Source of the DNA: JBBSBL01 sp038251325
Lineage (GTDB): Bacteria; Actinomycetota; Thermoleophilia; Solirubrobacterales; Solirubrobacteraceae
Assembly (NCBI GenBank): GCA_038251325.1
Contig: JBBSBL010000087.1
Span: 1-7,988 of the forward strand
Reading direction: 5' to 3'
Length of the DNA: 7,988 bases
Every line of letters begins with the position of its first letter. The first letter of the stretch is position 1. The position numbers were made by a program, and so were the translations under genes. Below are positions 1 to 5,085 of this stretch, piece by piece. The notes beneath the pieces are model-generated. The model did no database searches and was not told the DNA's origin. It saw only the letters and a program-made list of their open reading frames with translations.

Positions 1-1
1 C

Positions 2-30
2 CTGACGGGCGCGCGCCGCGGCGCTACGAT
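2..30 (+). promoter_or_regulatory. Putative promoter of the tRNA-Val gene
   Basis: A -35-like hexamer CTGACG (2-7) and a -10-like hexamer TACGAT (25-30) are separated by exactly 17 bp. Each matches 4 of 6 positions of the sigma-70/SigA consensus. Transcription would start near 37, giving a leader of about five bases before the mature tRNA at 42. The position makes functional sense for a stand-alone tRNA. The window begins just upstream, so another gene or promoter further left cannot be excluded. Confidence 0.45.
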
Positions 31-41
31 CCGGCCCTCCC

Positions 42-113
42 GGGCGCGTAGCTCAGCGGGAGAGCGCTCGCTTCACACGCGAGAGGTCGCTGGTTCGAGC
101 CCAGCCGCGCCCA
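42..113 (+). tRNA. tRNA-Val (anticodon CAC)
   Basis: A complete cloverleaf is visible. The acceptor stem GGGCGCG (42-48) pairs perfectly with CGCGCCC (106-112), with discriminator A at 113. The D-arm is GCTC/GAGC (51-54/62-65). The anticodon stem CTCGC/GCGAG (67-71/79-83) encloses the loop TTCACAC. The T-arm GCTGG/CCAGC (89-93/101-105) has the loop TTCGAGC. The anticodon at 74-76 is CAC, which reads the valine codon GUG, a very common codon in a GC-rich genome. The 3' CCA is not encoded (TCG follows the discriminator), so it must be added by CCA-transferase. The gene stands alone with its own promoter. The 3' half of tRNA genes is a common integration target, but I found no second copy of this tail in the window. 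Confidence 0.97.
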
Positions 114-131
114 TCGCCGAGGCCCTGCTAA

Positions 132-154
132 CCCTGGGTTTCGACGAACCAGGG
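132..154 (+). terminator. Possible hairpin terminator after the tRNA
   Basis: CCCTGG (132-137) pairs with CCAGGG (149-154), and two further T-A pairs are possible across a bulged G. It lies 18 bases past the tRNA end. There is no T tract after it (ACGGGG follows), so it would be an imperfect, L-shaped terminator of the kind often proposed in actinobacteria. It could equally be a chance GC-rich hairpin. Confidence 0.3.
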
Positions 155-282
155 ACGGGGTGAGGGCGCCGCGCGACCGGGGGTGACCGGCCCCGTCTGC
201 CCGGGCACGAACCACGCGGCGCCCTTCTGTCCTTCCGCGGGACGTATGTGTCCGTGTACCGAACCGCCAGCGCTCGTGCCTG

Positions 283-303
283 GGGCGGTGACACCCGTCG
301 CCC
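283..303 (-). terminator. Possible terminator hairpin for the 114-aa ORF
   Basis: Positions 283-290 can pair with 296-303 as an 8-bp stem (six Watson-Crick and two G-U pairs) around the 5-base loop ACACC. It begins 21 bases beyond the stop codon of the minus-strand ORF at 325-669, which is where a terminator would sit. No U tract follows on the minus strand, so termination activity is only suggested. Confidence 0.3.
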
Positions 304-324
304 TCCGACGTTGTAGTCGCCCCG

Positions 325-669
325 CTAGTAGCCGTGTTCGATGTATTTCAGCCAGGCCTCGCGGACGGCCACATGCTCGTTCGCCGCTGCCAGCGCTACC
401 GTTGCGGTCCACTCGTCGGGGCCTCCCTGGGCAGCATCGCTTTGCTTGCTCGAGCGCTCGCGATCCGCGACGGCCACGCCTAGCCGCTCGATCGCCAGGG
501 CATGCACGCCGCTGCCCCTAACGGGCCTGCGCGGCAATGCCATCGACAGTCGACCAGCGTTCAGCCGATGACGTGCCGCGATCGCTCCCCGGATGCGAGC
601 GTCGCCGCCGTCGCCGTGCAGTTCGCTGCGCCGTGGTGCTACTCGCTGGGCTGGGCTGCTGCCGGTCAT
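325..669 (-). CDS. Small hypothetical protein, 114 aa
   Basis: I do not recognise this protein. The main support is translational. The ATG at 669-667 is preceded by GGAGG (682-678) with an 8-base spacer, a good ribosome binding site. A GTG nine bases upstream overlaps that site and is therefore unlikely to be the start. The first 50 or so residues are Arg-rich and low in pattern. The second half looks like a real folded helix bundle: a segment beginning HALAIERLG, a polar stretch with SKQSDAAQG, then GPDEWTATVALAAANEHV and a C-terminal REAWLKYIEHGY. There is no signal peptide, membrane segment or cysteine motif. It lies 68 bases downstream of another small ORF on the same strand, so the two may share a transcript. 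It could be an orphan gene, or the surviving part of a decayed one whose N-terminal half is spurious. Confidence 0.45.
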   Translation of the reverse strand: MTGSSPAQRVAPRRSELHGDGGDARIRGAIAARHRLNAGRLSMALPRRPVRGSGVHALAIERLGVAVADRERSSKQSDAAQGGPDEWTATVALAAANEHVAVREAWLKYIEHGY

Positions 670-737
670 CGCTCCCACCTCCGTGCCCTCTGTGGGGGTC
701 GCGCGGAAGGCAGAGGGAATAGGGCCCGACGGGCGAT

Positions 738-857
738 CTAGCGGCTGGCCCCACGAGTCTGAACCACATTGGCCTCAAGCTCCGCCACCTCCACGCTTCG
801 GCGGCTGTCCGGGCTAAAGGCTGGAAATCCTGGCCGCAGGGCCAGCACGCTGTTCAT
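738..857 (-). CDS. Putative 39-aa small protein with strong RBS
   Basis: A short frame opens with ATG at 857-855 and closes with TAG at 740-738, encoding 39 residues (starts MNSVLALRPGF, ends VVQTRGASR). Directly upstream is AGGGAGGAG (870-862), nearly complementary to the 16S tail. Its GGAGG core lies 6 bases from the ATG, counting the intervening AGTAGC, which makes it one of the strongest Shine-Dalgarno sequences in the window. The predicted peptide has a mildly hydrophobic N-terminus, then an acidic/aliphatic stretch (SVEVAELEANVV). It has no cysteines and no membrane helix. I recognise no family. It could be a genuine small protein, a leader peptide for the downstream 114-aa ORF, or the first part of a gene that has been cut down by an early stop. 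Confidence 0.35.
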   Translation of the reverse strand: MNSVLALRPGFPAFSPDSRRSVEVAELEANVVQTRGASR

Positions 858-988
858 GCTACTCCTCCCTGTCAAGGCCGGAGGTACTGGCTTGTGCGGG
901 GTGGGCCGCGGGGCGCACCGGTGGGCGGTCCCCCGACCCGCGACCGCTGCGAACCCGGTTCCCGCGACGCTCCCCCCGCGTTCCTTGG

Positions 989-1513
989 TCAGGGCCCCAC
1001 GCAGACCGCGTACGCCTGCGGGGGAGGACGCTCGTCGAAGCCGAGGTTCACGTAGACGAGCCTGTAGCTGTCGCGCCCGCCGATGCGATGGATCGGGACG
1101 GCTGAGCCGACGTGCACTACCGCCACGTCGTCCGCGTTGCCGATCGAACTCAGATCGAATCCGCCGCCGACGACGACCTCTCCAGGTTCGCAGAACGCTT
1201 CGACCGCAGCACCGTCGGAGCGGTCTCCGGCCACGTGTCGAATCGTCACCTTGGCGGGGTCAAGGCCGCCCGGCTTTCCCGGCGCTCCCGTGAGCCCGAT
1301 CGCCCCCGTGGCGCCCTGGACTCCGCGCGGGCCGCGAGGACCCACCCGCCGCAGGGCACCCGACGCCAACTTCGCACGCGTGACCGCGCCATCGCGCAAC
1401 TGGCGTGTACCCACGCTGTTCGACGGTAGCGAGGCAGCGTACGCCGTACCGGAGAGAGCAACCACCAGGGCGAGATAACCAACCACGTGGCGTCGCAGGT
1501 GAGACAGAACCAC
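989..1513 (-). CDS. Secreted collagen-like repeat protein
   Basis: A 174-residue exported or surface protein of unknown role. The start is GTG at 1513-1511, with AAGGGAG upstream (GGGAG core 1523-1519, 5-base spacer). Residues 1-27 form a signal peptide or anchor: basic LRRH, a hydrophobic core GYLALVVALSGTA, and a likely AYA-A cleavage site. Next comes the SLPSNSVGTRQLRDGAVTR type segment. Residues 58-83 hold eight Gly-X-Y triplets (GPRGPRGVQGATG, then GAPGKPGG). The C-terminal 90 residues form a beta-rich domain containing FCEPGEVVVGGGFDL and ending AVCVGP. Cys108 and Cys171 could form a disulfide. I recall the combination of LRRH..GYLAL..ALSGTAYA, a short collagen stretch and a GGGF domain as common, often in many copies, in Solirubrobacterales genomes. 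That is recollection, not a search result. It is transcribed away from the neighbouring SnoaL-like relic and shows no operon partner. Confidence 0.85.
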   Translation of the reverse strand: MVLSHLRRHVVGYLALVVALSGTAYAASLPSNSVGTRQLRDGAVTRAKLASGALRRVGPRGPRGVQGATGAIGLTGAPGKPGGLDPAKVTIRHVAGDRSDGAAVEAFCEPGEVVVGGGFDLSSIGNADDVAVVHVGSAVPIHRIGGRDSYRLVYVNLGFDERPPPQAYAVCVGP

Positions 1514-1543
1514 GCAAGCTCCCTTCCCAGGTCGGTCTCGCCG

Positions 1544-1549
1544 ACCCTA
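1544..1549 (-). promoter_or_regulatory. Probable -10 box of the collagen-like gene
   Basis: On the minus strand TAGGGT (1549-1544) fits TANNNT. Transcription starting about 7 bases further on, near 1537, would leave a leader of about 24 bases containing the AAGGGAG ribosome binding site. The surrounding 13 bases, GGGTGTAGGGTCG (1554-1542), are identical to the -10 region of the oxidoreductase gene at 3810-3822. No convincing -35 hexamer lies 16-19 bp upstream. Confidence 0.4.
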
Positions 1550-1580
1550 CACCCCCGCCTCGTCGTGCCCCCTCTGTGTC

Positions 1581-1754
1581 GAGGCGGCGGAGGGTCGGCT
1601 GGTCGCGTCGCAGCTCTCGGCCTACGTCTGGACGTTCCGAGACGGACGGGTCATCCACTTCAGGTCGTTTCGAGATCCCGAGGCGGCCGTCGACGCCGCC
1701 GGGGTCCGAGAGGGAGCGGCGTCGCAGGACGACGTCGACCGCACGATGCGCTGA
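1581..1754 (+). pseudogene. 5'-truncated SnoaL/NTF2-like gene remnant
   Basis: Reading plus-strand codons from 1581 to the TGA at 1752-1754 gives 57 residues with the end pattern of actinobacterial SnoaL-like (NTF2-fold) proteins: AYVWTFRDGRVIHFRSF, then RDPEAAVDAAGVRE. In that family this is the last beta-hairpin (WTFRDGKV-type), a short DPEEAL-type helix and the final AAGL. No usable start codon lies upstream in this frame. The usual 70-80 N-terminal residues (helices and the ligand cone) are absent, their place being taken by the 5' region of the collagen-like gene. A neighbouring frame just upstream reads LVVPPLCRGGGGSAGR, faintly like the preceding strand and glycine-rich turn, so a frameshift near 1600 is possible in addition to the truncation. 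It ends 13 bases before the convergent WD40-like gene. Assignment rests on motif memory only; it is probably non-functional. Confidence 0.5.
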
Positions 1755-1767
1755 CGGGCCTGCGCGC

Positions 1768-2856
1768 TCACCCCGACGCGATCGCGCTCCCCGGCGTCGG
1801 CGCACGGTCGCGCATCCGCAGCAGCGGCTCGTCGACCCGGTGCGGCGCCCAGACCGTGAGCCATCCGTCGCCCTGGGCCACGGCGAGCAGCCCGTCGTCG
1901 CCGACCGCGAGCGCCTCGACCCCGCGCGCGCCGGCGGGGCGCCGCGCGAGGAGCCGCCCGGAGGGGTCGTAGACCTCGATGGCGGCGCGCGTGGTGAGGT
2001 CGAGCGCGACGATCGTCCCGCTCGGGCTGATCGCCGCCCGGCCGATCCCCCCGCCGTCGCCGGCCACCAGCGTGCGGGTCTCCGGGCGCCCGCCGAGCAG
2101 CGGGAAGCGGACCAGCTCGCTCCCCTCGACCGCCAGCAGCTCGCTGCCGCTCCAGCAGAGCGCCGTGGGCCCGGCGGCGAAGTCGGTGGGCAGCGAGGCG
2201 AGCCGGCCCCCGGAGCCCGTGCGATCGAACATCAGCACGCGGTCGCCGACGACCGCGAGCTTGCCGACCGGTGCGGGCTCGAACGCGCAGGCCAGGCGCG
2301 GGTTCGATCCGTTCGTGCGCTCCTCGCCCAGGTCGAAGGTCCACGACGGACCATCGGGCCAGGGCAGGCCGACGACCGTGGCCGTGCTCAGCAGCACCGC
2401 GACGAAGCCGCCGTCCGGCGCAGCCGAGACCGCCCGCGGAGGATCGGCCGCACCCGACGGACAGCGCCGGCGCGCGACCTCGCCCAGGCGCTCGCCGTCG
2501 AGCCGCAGCTGCACCACCTCGCCGTCCTGCGTGGCCGCCACGATCTCGGTTCCTGCCCCCAGGAACCGCACCGATCGCACCCACGCGTCGGTCAGGCCCT
2601 CGGCGACCGCCTCCGAGCCGTCGAGCGCCACGAGCAGCACCCCGCGAGCGCGCGAGGATCCGCTCCGCGCCGCGGCGAGCCAGCGACCGTCCGCGGAGAG
2701 CGCCGCCGCCCGAAAGGCGCTCTCATGCGGGAGGGCTGCGGGCTGCGAGCGGTCATCGCCGAGCCGCTCCGCGAGATCGAGGCCGCGCGCCGCCAGCCCG
2801 CGCGAACGGCGGGTGATCTCCCCGCCCGGCCCGGGGACGAGCCCGCGGCCGCTCAC
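1768..2856 (-). CDS. WD40-like beta-propeller protein
   Basis: A 362-residue cytoplasmic protein with no signal peptide or membrane segment. From about residue 45 it is built of repeated blades in which a strand pair is introduced by a small polar turn: AALSADGRWLAAA (51-63), VRFLGAGTEIVAATQDGEVV (96-115), VSAAPDGGFVAVL (143-155), LAVVGDRVLMFD (200-211), LLAVEGSELVRF (240-251), AAISPSGTIVALD (274-286) and LAVGDDGLLAVAQGDGW (316-332). These are typical of degenerate WD40/YVTN propellers that serve as binding scaffolds. Classic WD dipeptides are largely absent. The GTG start (2856-2854) overlaps the TGA of the upstream J-domain-like gene by four bases (GTGA), so translation is almost certainly coupled and the products are likely partners. 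Residues 1-44 look like a linker. The specific ligand is unknown. Confidence 0.75.
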   Translation of the reverse strand: MSGRGLVPGPGGEITRRSRGLAARGLDLAERLGDDRSQPAALPHESAFRAAALSADGRWLAAARSGSSRARGVLLVALDGSEAVAEGLTDAWVRSVRFLGAGTEIVAATQDGEVVQLRLDGERLGEVARRRCPSGAADPPRAVSAAPDGGFVAVLLSTATVVGLPWPDGPSWTFDLGEERTNGSNPRLACAFEPAPVGKLAVVGDRVLMFDRTGSGGRLASLPTDFAAGPTALCWSGSELLAVEGSELVRFPLLGGRPETRTLVAGDGGGIGRAAISPSGTIVALDLTTRAAIEVYDPSGRLLARRPAGARGVEALAVGDDGLLAVAQGDGWLTVWAPHRVDEPLLRMRDRAPTPGSAIASG

Positions 2857-3608
2857 CGCCGCGCCCCCGTCCCGGCCAGGCGCTGCTGGGCCGCGTCGAG
2901 CCCCGCCTCGAGGTCCGCGCGCAGGCGGGCGAGCAGCTCGGGATCGGCCTCGGCGCGCTCGCGCATCTGATTGAGCTCACTGGCCTCGAGCGCCTCGAGC
3001 TCCACCCGGGCCTCGGCGATCCGCTCGCGGAGCTGCGCGATGTGGCGGATCACGCGGACGAGCCGCGCGGCGGTGTCGTCGCCCGCCACGGCCTCGGGGC
3101 TCTGGTCCCAGCCACGCAGGATCCGGCGCAGCTCGTCGAGATCGCCGAGACGGTAGGCCTCGTTGGCCGCGGCCATCGCCACCGTGGCGCGCTGCTTGGT
3201 CTCCGCGTCCTCGTGGAGGTCGGGGTGAAGGCGCTTGGCGGCCTCACGGAACAGCGCCTTGCCCTCCGGCTTGGGCGGCTCCCAGGCGTCGGGCGCCGGC
3301 GCCTCGCCGCCGGCCTCGGCGCTCTCCCGGGCGCGCTCCTCGGCCTCGCGCCAGGCCGCAGCGTGCTCCTCGCGGGCCGAGGCCTCGTAGGCCTGACGGG
3401 CGAGGCGCGCCTCGAGCCCGTCGAGCTCGCTGAAGAGCACGCCGACCTCGACGTGGTAGCGCGCCTCGAAGTGGGCCAGCAGGGCGGTGAGCGTGGCGAT
3501 CCGCTCACGGACGCCGGCGAAGTCGTCCTCCAGCGCGTCGAGCTCGCGCTCCTTGTCCCTGAGCTCCCGATCCTCCGGCGCGTCGGCCGCGGTGTCCTGA
3601 CCGGCCAC
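2853..3608 (-). CDS. J-domain-like coiled-coil protein
   Basis: A 251-residue cytoplasmic protein counted from the GTG at 3608-3606. It has three parts: an N-terminal coiled coil (about 14-95, Glu/Arg/Leu heptads), a short Pro-rich hinge (DAWEPPKPEG), a J-like segment, and a C-terminal coiled coil (about 184-246). The J-like segment, about 117-165, carries KALFREAAKRLHPDLHEDA with the hallmark HPD at 128-130. In DnaJ proteins HPD lies between helices II and III and stimulates Hsp70 ATPase. Here it is followed by a MAAANEAYRLGDLDELRRIL helix. The flanks WDQSPEAVAGDD and VRVIRHIAQLRERI match bacterial J-domain proteins of this architecture as I remember them. The frame could extend to a TTG at 3656, but that stretch uses rare AT-rich codons and lacks an RBS. 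The GTG instead fits a leaderless start. It is the first gene of an operon with the WD40-like gene. Confidence 0.8.
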   Translation of the reverse strand: MAGQDTAADAPEDRELRDKERELDALEDDFAGVRERIATLTALLAHFEARYHVEVGVLFSELDGLEARLARQAYEASAREEHAAAWREAEERARESAEAGGEAPAPDAWEPPKPEGKALFREAAKRLHPDLHEDAETKQRATVAMAAANEAYRLGDLDELRRILRGWDQSPEAVAGDDTAARLVRVIRHIAQLRERIAEARVELEALEASELNQMRERAEADPELLARLRADLEAGLDAAQQRLAGTGARR

Positions 3609-3615
3609 GTCCCGG

Positions 3616-3646
3616 ACGTTAACGATCGGGTCGGAAAGCTCTACAA
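3616..3646 (-). promoter_or_regulatory. Candidate leaderless promoter of the J-like/WD40 operon
   Basis: On the minus strand TTGTAG (3646-3641) and TAACGT (3621-3616) lie 19 bp apart. Only seven bases, CCGGGAC, separate TAACGT from the GTG at 3608. That spacing puts the transcription start on the GTG itself, as in leaderless actinobacterial mRNAs, and explains the missing Shine-Dalgarno. The stretch 3620-3656 is clearly less GC-rich than its flanks, as promoters here tend to be. The 19-bp spacer is longer than ideal. Confidence 0.4.
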
Positions 3647-3790
3647 AGTTGGCCAACTGCGGCGCGCGTGCGACGCCGCCAATGACCGGTCACGCCGCTC
3701 CGCCGAGCGGTTGGGCGGCCGACTCCCCATTCGTCCGTGGCGCGCGAAAGGATCGCGGGCCGCGTCGCTCGGGCCGCGGCGCGGCCGGCC

Positions 3791-3820
3791 TTGCCGACGC
3801 AGATTTGCCGGGTGTAGGGT
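3791..3820 (+). promoter_or_regulatory. Promoter of the luciferase-like oxidoreductase gene
   Basis: TTGCCG (3791-3796) and TAGGGT (3815-3820) are spaced by 18 bp. The expected start point is near 3827, giving a 27-base leader that contains GGAGGTG (3842-3848) ahead of the GTG at 3854. The -10 region shares 13 identical bases (GGGTGTAGGGTCG) with that of the collagen-like gene. Confidence 0.55.
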
Positions 3821-3853
3821 CGTGGGCGCGGCCCCGGCCTGGGAGGTGTAGCA

Positions 3854-4903
3854 GTGCTCGCGAGTTTCCAGATGCTGCCCGAGCAGCCGATCGAGGAGCT
3901 GCTGGACGCCATCCGGATCGCCGACGAGCTGGGCTACCACGCCTGCTACAGCGCCGACGAGATCTACCACAAGGACGCCTGGTCGCTCTTGGCCGCCGCC
4001 GCGCGGGAGACCGAGCGGGTGAGGTTGGGCCCGTGCGTGGCGCCGATCTTCATGCGCGACCCGACCTACGTGGCGCAGCTGGCGGCGACGCTCGACGAGC
4101 TCAGCGGCGGGCGGGCCGAGGTCGTCTTCGGAATCGGAAACATCGCCATGCTCGAGCAATATGGGGTGAGCTGGCGCGGAACTCGGCCGATCGCCCGCCT
4201 GCGCGAGGCGCACCGGGTCATGCGCACGGTGCTCGACGAGGGCTCGATCGACTTCGCCGGCGACTTCTACGCCTACAGCGGCGTGAGCACGACGGCACGG
4301 CCCGTGCAGGACCACCTTCCGCTCAAGATCGGCGCCATGGGCGGCCCCAAGTCGATGGAGCTGGCGGGAGAGATCGCCGATGGGCTGCTCACGGCCTGCG
4401 CGTATTCCGCCGAGGCGCTCGACTACACGGTCCGGTGCTTCGAGGCCGGAGCGGAGCGCGCGGGGAGGACGCGCGAGGGGCTCGACGTCGGCGACTCGCT
4501 GCTCGGGGCGATCGCCACCGACCGCGACGCGGCGAAGCGGGCCGGCCGGGTGCTTGCCGCCTTCTACATCCCGTCGATGCCGCCCACTCTGCTGGAGCGT
4601 CACGGCATCGCGGCGGCGGCGGTAGCTCCCATCAAGGAGGCCTTCGGGGCCGGCGACGTGCGCCGGGCGCTCGCCGTCACCCCGGACGCGATCGCCGATC
4701 GCCTGGTGGTCGCGGGAACGCCCGACGACTGGCTCGCCTGGCTCCGCGAGACCTATGTCGGCGCCGGCCTCGACCACGCGCTCGTGTCGTTCGCCGACCC
4801 GTTCACGCTGCGGAGCTGGGCCGCCGTCGAGGTCGAGGGCCTGCCGACCTTGCCGGAGCAGGTCCGGCTGTTCGGCGAGCTCGTCCTGCCCGAGCTTCGC
4901 TGA
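3854..4903 (+). CDS. LLM-class F420/FMN-dependent oxidoreductase
   Basis: A 349-residue luciferase-like (bacterial luciferase/F420-dependent) TIM-barrel enzyme, of the usual length for the family. It starts at GTG, with GGAGGTG upstream and a short spacer (TAGCA). Family marks are the first strand and helix (LASFQMLPEQPIEELLDAIRIADELGY style, residues 2-28), VRLGPCVAPIFMRDP (56-70), the nearly invariant ATLDELSGGR (78-87) followed by GIGN (93-96), and PLKIGAMGGPKSMELAGEIADG (156-177), which in relatives lines the phosphate and flavin/deazaflavin site. Such enzymes transfer hydride between F420H2 or FMNH2 and a substrate. Relatives include methylenetetrahydromethanopterin reductase (Mer) and F420-dependent glucose-6-phosphate dehydrogenase. 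Actinobacteria make F420, so F420 is the more likely cofactor, but substrate and cofactor cannot be read from sequence. It is monocistronic and divergent from the J-like operon. The next gene has its own promoter. Confidence 0.88.
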   Translation: MLASFQMLPEQPIEELLDAIRIADELGYHACYSADEIYHKDAWSLLAAAARETERVRLGPCVAPIFMRDPTYVAQLAATLDELSGGRAEVVFGIGNIAMLEQYGVSWRGTRPIARLREAHRVMRTVLDEGSIDFAGDFYAYSGVSTTARPVQDHLPLKIGAMGGPKSMELAGEIADGLLTACAYSAEALDYTVRCFEAGAERAGRTREGLDVGDSLLGAIATDRDAAKRAGRVLAAFYIPSMPPTLLERHGIAAAAVAPIKEAFGAGDVRRALAVTPDAIADRLVVAGTPDDWLAWLRETYVGAGLDHALVSFADPFTLRSWAAVEVEGLPTLPEQVRLFGELVLPELR

Positions 4904-5029
4904 GGCGTGTGGTCACGGACGACACCCCACGTGATGTGACGTAGTTGGCGGGGCAGCCCTGGGCTCGGGTCGGGTCGCGATGCCAGCAGCCCGGCACGCG
5001 GAGGGCTCATCGGCGGCGGGATGTGGGCG

Positions 5030-5046
5030 ATACCCCATGAGGGTAT
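5030..5046. promoter_or_regulatory. CsoR-type metal-repressor operator (inverted repeat)
   Basis: ATACCC (5030-5035) and GGGTAT (5041-5046) form a perfect 6-bp inverted repeat around CATGA. A dyad of TACCC and GGGTA arms is characteristic of operators bound by CsoR/RcnR (DUF156) copper or other metal sensors. Its right arm overlaps the -10 box at 5044-5049, an arrangement that would block RNA polymerase when the metal-free repressor is bound. The downstream genes are a membrane-anchored methyltransferase and a P1B-type metal ATPase, a typical CsoR target class. No csoR-like gene is in the window. Confidence 0.65.
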
Positions 5047-5049
5047 AGT
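5044..5049 (+). promoter_or_regulatory. -10 box of the methyltransferase/ATPase operon
   Basis: TATAGT matches the TATAAT consensus at five of six positions, a rare sequence in this GC-rich window. Transcription would start near 5056, leaving about 30 bases before the proposed ATT start. The -35 region, 16-18 bp upstream (around 5020-5027, GATGTGGG), is poor, which suits a promoter whose activity is set by the overlapping operator. Confidence 0.6.
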
Positions 5050-5074
5050 GGCCCGACAGCCCCGTCGCACTCAG

Positions 5075-5079
5075 AGGAG
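5075..5079 (+). promoter_or_regulatory. Ribosome binding site that selects an ATT start
   Basis: AGGAG within CAGAGGAGAG is the best Shine-Dalgarno sequence between the promoter and the methyltransferase. Six bases (AGACCG) separate it from ATT at 5086-5088, which is in the methyltransferase frame. No ATG, GTG, TTG or CTG occurs in frame between the upstream TGA (5038-5040) and a CTG at 5146. Confidence 0.6.
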
Positions 5080-5085
5080 AGACCG

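Larger units (their letters stand above)
114..988. other. Gene-poor, less GC-rich interval next to the tRNA
   Basis: This interval lacks any long open frame with the coding pattern seen in the rest of the window. From about 180 to 860 it is visibly less GC-rich, with codons and words such as TTGCTT, TATTTC and GTACCG that are rare elsewhere here. What can be supported inside it are two small minus-strand ORFs with Shine-Dalgarno sequences (325-669 and 738-857) and two weak hairpins. No transposase, integrase, direct repeat of the tRNA tail or CRISPR-like array is visible. Lying beside a tRNA, it could be a decayed insertion, but nothing proves that. Confidence 0.5.

Noticed and set aside
94..113. 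Possible attachment site at the tRNA 3' end
   Set aside because: No direct repeat of the tail and no integrase are visible within the window, so an att site cannot be supported.
24..215. Minus-strand open frame reading LGSNQRPLACEASALPL
   Set aside because: This is the reverse complement of the tRNA-Val read as protein, a well-known spurious translation; the tRNA explains the conservation.
769..1293. 174-codon plus-strand open frame
   Set aside because: Mostly antisense to the collagen-like gene; the Arg/Pro-rich product has no fold pattern, and there is no Shine-Dalgarno at its start.
1622..2584. 320-codon minus-strand open frame overlapping the WD40-like gene in another frame
   Set aside because: Extremely Arg/Gly/Ala-rich, as expected from an off-frame reading of a GC-rich gene; the propeller repeats are in the other frame.
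1405..2970. 521-codon plus-strand open frame
   Set aside because: It is Arg/Pro-rich and antisense to the WD40-like gene and part of the collagen-like gene. It shows no domain pattern and no RBS, and the minus-strand products are recognisable.
3641..4777. 378-codon minus-strand open frame
   Set aside because: Antisense shadow of the luciferase-like oxidoreductase, which has the family motifs, a promoter and an RBS.
4912..4939. GTCAC/GTGAC inverted repeat after the oxidoreductase gene as a terminator
   Set aside because: Only five pairs around an 18-base loop and no T tract; too weak to call.
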